In this document: piece after piece, positions 47,237-56,541 of the stretch
Layout: every line of letters starts with the position of its first letter
How positions within the stretch are numbered: position 1 is the stretch's first letter
Origin: Aplidium turbinatum
Lineage: Eukaryota; Chordata; Ascidiacea; Aplousobranchia; Polyclinidae
Assembly (NCBI GenBank): GCA_918807975.1
Contig: OU964924.1
Location: 6,150,501 to 6,214,500 of the forward strand
DNA: 64,000 nt
Direction: 5' to 3'
The notes under the pieces: generated by a model
Seen by the model: the letters and a program-made list of their open reading frames with translations, nothing else
Databases searched by the model: none
What the model was told of the DNA's origin: nothing
Translations under genes and position numbers: made by a program

Positions 47237-49849
47237 ATGGAGCAAGAAGTGGTTGAATCTCAGACGATTAACGTACTTGACTGTATGAACACTGAAATGG
47301 CTGTTGAAATAAGTGATAGACATTCGTTTGATCCAACCAATCATATCAACTTCCAAATAAGGCTTCAAAGTTCAGATTTGAAAAAGGAAGATTCTCTAGA
47401 TGTTGAGGAACAAGTTGACCAAAAAAGTGACAATAGTAGTTGTAGTCCTGATAAAACTTGTGATAAATTATCAAATCAAAACTTTGTTGAAGAAACAGTG
47501 ACCACTGAGCATAAAGAAACGATTTCCGATGAAAATGAGTCAGTTTCAGGTGATCCCATGAAAAGCTCTTCTTTTAAAATGCAAGAACCCTGTATTAATG
47601 ACGAAGATGTTTCAGTGGAAGATGTAAACCTATCACAAACTGTAGAAGAAAATTTCAGTAACAGTGGTGCTAAAGAAAAAGATAACACTGCAGAACCTGA
47701 TAAGCAACATGCACTAAATTTGTCCTGTATAAGATTTAAAGATGGGACTGTATTAAATTTTAATAACAAGTGCCTTCAGTATTCTGACATCATTGAAGTT
47801 GGAAAACTTGTTAATTCATTTTTAAACAAATTTCAAAAAGATGAAACGTTTTCTGAGATTTTAACTACAGAGCAAGCTAATGAAGATTCAACAAATAAAG
47901 AAGCGCATAAAGTTAAAACTTTGACTGCAAACTGCTTACAATTAGAGCGAAAGAATATTGAGCTGGTGAATGCAGTTAAGCTATCAGAGGAGAAGTTAAA
48001 TACACATGATGCAAATGCTAAACGTGTTATTGAAAGATTGCACAAAGACTTTGAAACTAAGCTGACTGAATTGAATAAAAAGTGTGCCGCAGCTGAAAGT
48101 GACAAGCAAGCATCGGTGATGAGCTATGCCAGAAGAGAAAAAGAATTGCTTGATCTACGTCGTCAAAAAGAAGGTGCTGAACAATTTGCTAGGAATGCTG
48201 GTAAAGAAAGAGATAAAGCAGTTGCTCAGTTCAAGGCTTTGAAAGCTGATTTGTCAAAACTGAAAAATGCTAATGAAAAGAAAGAGTCGGAAAGTATGGT
48301 ACAAAGCAAAGAAAATGATAAGATGAAGGAAGAAATTAATTCACAAATTATTAAAGTCCGTTGGGCTCAGAATAAATTAAAAGCCGAAGTTGATAGTCAT
48401 AAGGAGACTAAAGAAAAATGTGAGAAAATGGTGCTTGAAATCCAACATGCTAAAGAAGAAACAGAACAAATTCGCAAAAACTGCCAAGAAATGATTAAAA
48501 CATATCAGGAATCTGAAGAGATGCGATCCAATGCTCTGGACATAGAATTAAAGGAAAAAAATCAGTCAATGTCTGAAAAAGAAGCAGAAAATGAAGAAAT
48601 GCGCACAATGCTAAAGTTGAAAAATGATGCTTTTACTCAGTTAAAAATTCAACACAAAGAAATGTCTGAAGAATACCAAATTTTAAAAGCTAGAGTTGAA
48701 CTTCTGGATGAAGAACGTTTAAAGAATGTGCAAGTTCAACGTGAATTTGACGAAGTTTTAGACAAGCAAAAAACCACAGCTTCAGAGATGGATGAAAAGA
48801 TGAATGATATTTTAAAACTACAAGATGATGTGCAAAACTTAAACTCGACGATTCAAAACCTCAACCAAAACCTTCAAGATGCCCTTTCTCGACGAGATGT
48901 TGCTTTGAATGACTTAGCATGCAAAGAACGAAAAGAACAAGAACTGTTAAATTACACTGAAAAGGTCAGTTCAAAGAACACTCAACTCACCGTGGAAATT
49001 GAAGATGTTAAAGCAAAACTGATCTTGCAGAGTGATGAGCTTTTGTCCAATGTACAACAGATTAAATACCATAAAGATGAAATTAATCACCTAAAACTAT
49101 CAAAAGAAGAGGAAAACACCTCCAACTTAAAACTTCAAACAGCAATGAATGGTCGTTTGGAGGAAAAGGAGCGTACGATATGTCAGTTACTTTTACAATT
49201 AGAAGAACTAAAAGATGATATGCGTACCATGAAACGAAAGAATGCTGCATCGACTAAAGATCTTGTTCGTCAACTAAACCAAGCTCGAAAAAAAACAGAA
49301 AACGTGGATACCTTGTCATCCTCTTCTATTCCAAACAGTACTAACCACAGTGCAGATGGTGGGAGCATTGGGAGTAGAACAAGTTCCATCACATCTTTGG
49401 ACCGTATACCATCATACTCAGCAGAGGGAAATTTTAGCTCTGCTTATGAACATGTCTCCGTTCCTGAAACAGCAATAACTGGACCAGACTCTCAAGAACG
49501 TCAGATGCTTATAGAACGCATTGTCAGACTTCAGCAAATCCACGCTAAGAAAAATGAGAAGATTGATTTTCTCAACGAGCACATCCATCAACTGGTTGAA
49601 GCCTTACAGAAGAAGCAACGTCTTCTTCAGCATTACATCATGAGAGAAGAGTCAGGTGCACTCGCTCCGCCTCAGGAAAACAACGAACATCACAAGCGAC
49701 AAAAGCTTACACTCGAGCTCTCTATGGAAATTAATCAAAAAATGCAATTAGTACTGGAAGATACTTTACTAAAGAATATAACATTAAAAGAGAGTCTTGA
49801 AATGTTGGGCAAAGAGGTGCAACGTTTATCAGCAAAAGAAAATTCTTAA
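47237..49849 (+). CDS. CCDC186: CCDC186-like trans-Golgi coiled-coil protein, single coding exon
   Basis: 870 aa, close to human CCDC186 (about 898 aa). In worms and mammals this protein works with RAB2 and HID1 at the trans-Golgi and is needed for dense-core vesicle maturation. The N-terminal ~160 residues are acidic and low in complexity; a SCIRFKDGTVLNFNNKCLQY segment follows. Coiled coil runs from about 215 to 690. The family signature is VMSYARREKELLDLRRQKEG, then KVRWAQNKLKAEVDSHKETK and IRKNCQEMIKTYQESEEMRS. A Ser-rich linker (about 695-750) precedes the conserved C-terminal helix (ERIVRLQQIHAKKNEKIDFL, HYIMREESGAL). The start is the ATG in ACCATGG (47237); another in-frame ATG two codons upstream has weaker context. 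The whole coding region is unspliced, unlike the multi-exon human gene. Confidence 0.93.
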   Translation: MEQEVVESQTINVLDCMNTEMAVEISDRHSFDPTNHINFQIRLQSSDLKKEDSLDVEEQVDQKSDNSSCSPDKTCDKLSNQNFVEETVTTEHKETISDENESVSGDPMKSSSFKMQEPCINDEDVSVEDVNLSQTVEENFSNSGAKEKDNTAEPDKQHALNLSCIRFKDGTVLNFNNKCLQYSDIIEVGKLVNSFLNKFQKDETFSEILTTEQANEDSTNKEAHKVKTLTANCLQLERKNIELVNAVKLSEEKLNTHDANAKRVIERLHKDFETKLTELNKKCAAAESDKQASVMSYARREKELLDLRRQKEGAEQFARNAGKERDKAVAQFKALKADLSKLKNANEKKESESMVQSKENDKMKEEINSQIIKVRWAQNKLKAEVDSHKETKEKCEKMVLEIQHAKEETEQIRKNCQEMIKTYQESEEMRSNALDIELKEKNQSMSEKEAENEEMRTMLKLKNDAFTQLKIQHKEMSEEYQILKARVELLDEERLKNVQVQREFDEVLDKQKTTASEMDEKMNDILKLQDDVQNLNSTIQNLNQNLQDALSRRDVALNDLACKERKEQELLNYTEKVSSKNTQLTVEIEDVKAKLILQSDELLSNVQQIKYHKDEINHLKLSKEEENTSNLKLQTAMNGRLEEKERTICQLLLQLEELKDDMRTMKRKNAASTKDLVRQLNQARKKTENVDTLSSSSIPNSTNHSADGGSIGSRTSSITSLDRIPSYSAEGNFSSAYEHVSVPETAITGPDSQERQMLIERIVRLQQIHAKKNEKIDFLNEHIHQLVEALQKKQRLLQHYIMREESGALAPPQENNEHHKRQKLTLELSMEINQKMQLVLEDTLLKNITLKESLEMLGKEVQRLSAKENS

Positions 49850-52386
49850 CAAATGATCTTTTAGCCTCACATTAGACATGGTGCAATCCTGTTAACAATT
49901 TAAAAAGCTTAAAAAGAAATTTTTGCTAATTTTTTTCCCACAGTGACATTGCTCTTTTTTTCTTTTGAGTCTTTGTTACAAAACAAATACCATGTGTGTA
50001 TTCGAAAAAGCAATTTTTATGTATGTATTATTTTAAGTCAAGAAGTACTGTAATTCTTACAAAACACAACAATATTGCTCAATCTTGATTTTTGTAAAAA
50101 ATTTGTTTTATTCCTAATTGAGCTAGAATAACTTGTACACTCTTTTTCAAATACCTTATCACACGGGTCTTTTACTATTCGGTGAGTCCGATTCGGTGAG
50201 TTCCTAACCTCTAACCCCTAACCCTAAAACAGCAATGATAATTAGGCTGCGGTACCCAATAATTTAAAAAAAAAAATTGAAAAAATCACCGAATCAAACT
50301 CACTGAAACGGGCCATTCCGTTATCACACAGCCATTTCAAATTCTTCTTTAGTTGACAAGACAATGAATGTTGGAAGCAGTGGCACCGGTGCTTGAAATT
50401 GGTAAAATGGATAGTTTGAAGATTTTACTTTGGACACTTTTTTGAAACCAATATATACACTAGCCTACTTAGAACAAATATTTCTTTTCAAATAGATGTT
50501 ATGCAACTTGCAGTGTCCAAAATTAAGTATGTTTTGAACACCTAACCATAGACCATCGTTTTGTCAGTCTTTAAAATACTCACTGTGGACTTTCGGTGGT
50601 TCATTGGCCCATGGTCACGTTTCACTGATCCAAGTTTTTAATTTTTATGAACTTTCACAGTCGATAATAAACATGTTGCCCACGTATAGCCTACTAGAAC
50701 TTAGAAGTCAAAAGCGGGCATATTCAGCAGGTACATCCTGATATCTTAAGCTATGGCCAACTGTTTGTTATTATACAAAGCTGCTTTTACTATGTTTTCA
50801 TATACATATTTATCCAATTAGTAATATATTATATTCTGATTCTTCGAGCAGCTGTTGTGGTTGAATGGGTATGTTTTTGTCTAGTTGTTTGTATGTATTG
50901 TATAATGTATATGGTAGTAGTTCGTATTTGTGAATGTTTCTTTTGTGTGCTTTGTTGGCACAAATGTCTCTCTCAAAGCGTTATATAGGCTTTCTTTTTT
51001 TCCCAAAAAGTAACAAGCCTTAGTGGGAAGGGAATCAAACTGCATCTAGTTTTATTGTTGACAGGTCAAGCAGGCAATGAGCTAATAAATTATTTTGTCT
51101 GAAATAGATTTGTTATGGTTAAGCTTAAATCCGCAAATATCTACTTGTCTTGCTGTTCTATCATCAGGCCTAACTATATAAAAATGTATCTCAATGTCAC
51201 GGTTTCTCTTCAAAAGTTTATTTTAACAACTGCTTCTTTCCTTGCTCATTTTTTTTGATATTCTTTCTAAACTTCATGCCTAGTATGTACATTTAATACA
51301 CTTGAAAGTCATACTGTATTGCTGTTTGTTTGTATTTGGATAACTGAAATATTTATTATGTTTAGACCATAGCGATCTGTATACACACTACTCAGGCCTT
51401 GACAACGTGCGAACTGAAGGCTGGTGTGTTTTCGATGTTGAAGTTTAAACTATATCCAGTTTATATCCCTGCGAAATAATAGTTTTGAGAATCTAAATTG
51501 CCAAAGTGTCATCACTGAATTTCAAATCACTGTAAAACTCCTAAAATTACGTTAAAAAAATGACAATTTTTTCCCAATTGCCAGTGTTATCAGACGATTT
51601 TTAGATTTCCAGCACAAATTGCAAAATCTAGTCTGGTATGTGAATGGTAACAATAGCACAAAAGTTACTCAAAATTATGCAAAATATATACTACACTGCC
51701 TACACATTAGGCTACACAAAGACTATATTTATCAACTACTACTCAAACTATCAACTTATACTAGCGATTTTGGCTATTAACAGGTCGGCCTTCAGTCAAA
51801 TTTTAAGCTGCACGTTGTTGTGGCCTGTGTATAAAGGTCGCCATGGTTTAGGCTCTGGAGACATTAAAGCCAACATTTAGTTGACCCTGGAAATGCTATA
51901 ATATGTGATAATTGCTTTGCACTCATGTTCGTTAATTTACACAGTCTGAACATTTTTTTAAAGAAATGAACAATCCAGACACATAAAAACAATTTTACCA
52001 TCACTAAAGTCAATATTACGAATGAGTTGTCAAAAACATTTTGGGCACCATATATTTTAAATGTGATGAGCTAGTCTAGTTGACCAACCAGTTATGACCT
52101 GCTGAAAAACAGGTTGTCATGAACTTACAGTGTGTTTGGCAACACTGTAATAGGCCGACTGGACCAAATGCTTCTTGCTTTGCATTGTGTTTCTACTACG
52201 TTGATTTTTTGTCTATTGTAGTCGTAACAACCGAACGTGTTTTGTATTCAACATTATGCTTGATTTGTATGTTATGCCCTATGTGTGTGTTTTGTGATGG
52301 AAAAATGTCCTATTTACACATAAACGTGATTTACCGCAATGAGAACTGTATGAGTTTAACATTATTTTATAGCAGACTGCGTAACT
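49850..52386. other. Gene-poor region after CCDC186
   Basis: Presumably 3' UTR for the first few hundred bases. AATAAA-like signals are several (for example near 50664) and none is decisive. The only structured element is the short inverted repeat at 50165-50320. Open frames at 51644-51880 and 52119-52448 show no family resemblance. Confidence 0.4.
50165..50320. mobile_element. Small inverted-repeat element with 9-bp direct repeats
   Basis: TTATCACAC flanks both sides (50156-50164 and 50321-50329). Inside, ATTCGGTGAGTCCGATTCGG at the left mirrors TCACCGAATCAAACTCACTG at the right. The middle has CTAACCTCTAACCCCTAACC, telomere-like but short. A 9-bp duplication would fit Mutator-like elements; the family is not certain. 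Confidence 0.7.
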
Positions 52387-52475
52387 CAGCGAATAAAATC
52401 AGCTCTTTTTACATTGACTTGAAGTCTGTAGACGTTGAATCAATGTAACGAGGACGGGTGTTGTTTGCTGGGTAT
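52387..52475. mobile_element. Palindromic MITE (family P), copy 11
   Basis: CAGCGAATAAAATCAGCTC, ACATTGACTTGAAGTCTGTA, GACGTTGAATCAATGTAACG and GTTTGCTGGGT. Diverged, but the centre and spacing fit the family. Confidence 0.7.
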
Positions 52476-53009
52476 CTTGGAAGTTGCGTATTGCTTGTGA
52501 TACCAAGTCAAACAGCGAGATGTATGGTTTTCTTGAAAACCCTACCAGCGTTGTTTGGCAGCCACACATCAGTGCAACATGCACCACGACCGATGAATCA
52601 GTTTGACTTCCTGCTTGTTTTGCTAGAGCTTTGTGTATTATTCCTTATTTTTAATTGCGATGTTCCTCAGGCATGTGGATACGCAATCCTTCACACCATC
52701 TGGCAATGCAAATTTCTAAATTAAATGATCTCAAAGTATTTCATGGCAGTTGTGTTAGTTTTCATAGTGCTTGAAGTGCTTTGATGTAAGCTAACTCAAA
52801 CGTAGTGCATACCCTTGTAGCTTGAATAGGTGTGACATTTTATTCTTGATGTATTCAAACTTTAAGGCTGATTTTTTAAGGTGATGCCTCCGAAACCGTT
52901 GTTTCGATTTTAGATTTCTGATCTCCAAAGTTATGTCAAGACTAATTCGTGCAGTCGAACGATTTTTCTGAATGACTATGAGTGGAGTGATTGAAGTTAA
53001 CTTTTCTAA

Positions 53010-53076
53010 CAGCAAAATTCATCATTTTTACATCATTTTTTTTTACATTAAAAATGACAGGTTTTGCTGTCAGGGT
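53010..53076. mobile_element. Palindromic MITE (family P), copy 12, lacking the centre
   Basis: CAGCAAAATTCATCATTTTT, ACATCATTTTTTTTTACATT, AAAAATGACAGGTTTTGCTG. The outer arms pair while the ~25-bp GTCTGCAGAC core is gone, replaced by a T-run. Confidence 0.75.
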
Positions 53077-53662
53077 TTAGCCATCGTTGATCTGTCAATT
53101 TCGTATTCTCGTTTTCTTTCTGATAAAGTTTCTTAGAAAAATTCTTATCTTGGCAAACTGTTGATTTATAATAGTCTACTGGTTATTGTTTTTTTAAACT
53201 GTTCTCAGATAAAGAGCTCCCGATTTACAAGATAATTTCTTCTTCAAATTTTCCATGGCGTGTGTATTTTATCCTGGTCTTTAACTTTTGGTCAAAAACC
53301 AATAGTGATGAGATCATTTCCTCACGTATGGTACATGCACATGTGTTGCAGTTTAGTTGCTAGTTCGGATACTACACTAGTTCAGCCACTTACACACAGT
53401 GCTCCCTGCTATGACAACCACTAGTGCTCAACCAATACTAATGGCTAGGACGTAGATCATTCCGCATTCTTGTGTGACACACTACCATCTACTGTAACTC
53501 TTGCCAGCTTGCGTGGAGTGAACAAAAGTTGTTTCATTACATTGCTTCAACGTGAAAAGACAACTTTTGTTAGCTGGTTGTGTCACGATCATTGCCTATT
53601 GGAATATGGATCACGGGACGTCGCGTCAGTAACTGCACGCATAGAACGTTGATGCTCCAGAG

Positions 53663-53984
53663 CAGTGCTTCTCAAACTGTTTGCTCCATCGCTCTTTTAT
53701 CATTTTGGAAACATCATTTTAGCCCCCTTTTAGGAATGTATAAACTATTCCACGAAATCAGTTGTAGATTGCATGGTTTGAGGTACAACGTCATGCATGA
53801 GCTTGGTGACCTTCACAAAGGTTTGGGAGATTGGCATGATGTTATTTAGGGTGATGCATATTGCATAAGTAGCGAATATACTTGGTCAGTGGTTTAATAT
53901 TTTTCTATCTCCATTCACCTTTTCCCCCATCAAGTTTAGAAGCGCCCCCATGGGGTCAATATAGCCCACTTTGAGAGCCACTTG
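53663..53984. mobile_element. hAT-type MITE
   Basis: Ends CAGTGCTTCTCAAACTG and CACTTTGAGAGCCACTTG are imperfect inverted repeats of the CAGTGSTTCTCAAA type. No matching 8-bp flank was found, so age or end-trimming is likely. No coding content. Confidence 0.65.
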
Positions 53985-55195
53985 ACTATAGGCCTACTAG
54001 AGCATTTTAGGACGTTTTAAGTACAGTGGCATTCATTGAATAGGTTGGGAAACATACTCATGGACTCTGCTGCAAAATACCAATGTTCCTATTGACCTTG
54101 CACGCTGTGAAATCTGCGACCGCAATGATGAACTCTTGCTTCATCTCTGATATGAGTATGTAACCGGTTTGTTGTTCAACTGGAAGCTACGATTTTTGTT
54201 GTACAAATGTGAAGTATTTGTTGGTTGGTTTCTGAAAGTCTCGTTGTTCTTTTCCTTGTATTGTTGTTCATGCGGTGCTGTCTGAAATTCACTTTGTTTG
54301 TTCAATGTCTCCTGAAGTTGATTCAAGGCAAGTTTAGAGTTTCTAATCGTAGAACAAGTCTATGTATATTTTCAACTGTCTGTGCAATGTAGTTTTGTGT
54401 AAAAGTAAATGCTGATACCTAATCTGCATGACTGTTTTTATTTTCAGGTATTACGGCATAGACTACATATCTTTTTTACTTATTGTATGGCTTGCATAGC
54501 GCAGTCAGCAAATCAGATGCATTTTACAGTTTACACTGATTTAGCGTTAAGGTTGATTTGCAGGCTGAGAATACATCAATGCTATGCAGCAAACAAAGTC
54601 TTCTATGTATTTTAATTGGTCTAGATATGATTTTTTATGCTTGCCCCAAGCATTACTGTAGCCTATATTTTTGTGCCACTCAAGTTATCACCGCATCAAC
54701 CTGGATCAGTAGCGTGGACAGGGGGAGTGGAGCTTACAACCTTTTTTAAAGATGTGTCACGTCACGATATCAAGCGAATAGAAATGTTGATATAGTGAAA
54801 CACCTGTTGTTGTGTGTGCATTATGTTGACAACGATGTAATTGATTGTGGATTCCTTATTCTGGGACTGTTGCAGCCTTTTACAAAGCTTGATTATGGCG
54901 GTTTCGCGTATTTACCCCTAAGAGGGGTACCAAAGATTAGAAAATCTGTTTTTTAGACTGTCAGCAACAGTTTTTTTGCTAAAAGTGCGTATCAGCATGT
55001 CGGTTGCCGCTCCTCAGTTGAGAGAGGTGGCATTTGTGCAATATTTCTTACATCGCTTCAACATCTAGTGAGATTAAAGCCATGTGAAAAGGCTGGTTAC
55101 TTTTCAGCTTGGAACGTGCATGCCTTTGTTTATTGCGCTCACCATAAAAGTGTAATATGGTTTGATGTTTAAAACGAACAGATACCGTATTCTAG

Positions 55196-55390
55196 TCGGC
55201 TTCTTAACCGAGTGGCGAGAGCCCTGGTGTGACTCTCGAAATTGCGCTGGTTCGACACCGCTCAAGAGTATGCGGCTGCATGCTAAGCAGGACACTAAAA
55301 AGCATGTCTGATTGTGGACACGAAGATTGGTTTCCATCCACATAAACTAAATCTTCAACCACTGGTGTACGCTACAAAGAACCAACAAAT
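55196..55390 (+). repeat. tRNA-derived SINE (family 1)
   Basis: GTCGGCTTCTTAACCGAGTG (A-box region), GCTGGTTCGACACCGCTCAA (B-box), GGACACGAAGATTGGTTTCC, CTAAATCTTCAACCACTGGT, then an A-rich end. Between 53985 and 56541 this is the only recognisable element. Confidence 0.85.
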
Positions 55391-56541
55391 AGTCTCAAAA
55401 CTAAACGCTTCATATGTTCTTTATTAACATTTAACTGCAGAAAGTCTATAGCCTACGAACAAGTATTTGAAACAGCATAAAAATACATGGATGAAGAAAA
55501 ACGTGCAATATGGGAACTACTTAACTTGGTAGGCTATAGTCTTTCTTACTGTTTCAACCCCATATTTAAATAATGGAAGAATTGCTACAAATGCGTTCAG
55601 TCTACTAGAGCCCAAACGGTAGCTATAGCCTACACTAATTAAATATTGATACCGGTAGCTGTGACTAAGTGGTAATAGTACCGTAGTTTAAATAGGTTAC
55701 AGGTTGCGCATTCCCACTTGTCCGCAAATACAAAAGTCTACTTTGACTTTAAAATAGAGCAACCGTGCTGTTGTTTGTACAGCACTTCTGCAAGCAGTGA
55801 ATGGTGTATTGACAAAATACCCTACCTAGCCTACAACCTAAATGTTGTTTATAAAAGCACCCAAAGATAATGCAGTCTTTTGTTTTGCGCAACAACTGGG
55901 CAGTCGCAGCTAACACGAAAGCTGACAATTAAACCCTCTTCTGGTACCGTAATAAAAAATACAACGGGTCCTATGTATGCTGGTGTTTTGCGTTATATAT
56001 GAGGCATTTGCATAAAAGTAGCTTATGGTCAGTGGGTCGCATTTGGCTGCGTTCCTTCTCCTGGCGACAAACCCGACGTTAGGCCATTGGTCGCAAATCA
56101 TAGGCGACTGGCTAACTGTCTGATAACGTGTGGTAGGCCTGCCATCAATGCCAATCTAACAAGAACAGCTATTGGCTTTCATAACATGGCTAGTAAGTCT
56201 TCTGCAATAATTATTATTTAGGCTTGTATAAAATCACGATATAGGACCAAAAATTGGGAGAAAAACGAAAACCAATTGGAAGATATAAGAGGTTACGATG
56301 AGAATAGAAATCAATTTGATTTCAACTGAAATTGCCTTTGAAAGCCTGTTTTCGTCTGACATTGTTTTGTTCAACTTTTTGTAAAACTTTACAACAAATA
56401 TATACCGTAGCCTAATCTTTTTACATAGCAAAGGCAAAATAGCATTTACGCACTTTCGTCAATCGTGATCTCAGTCTTCTGTAGCCTATGCAATAAGTGA
56501 AGGATATGATATGTTATATAGAAGCAGTAAACCATGAAGTT

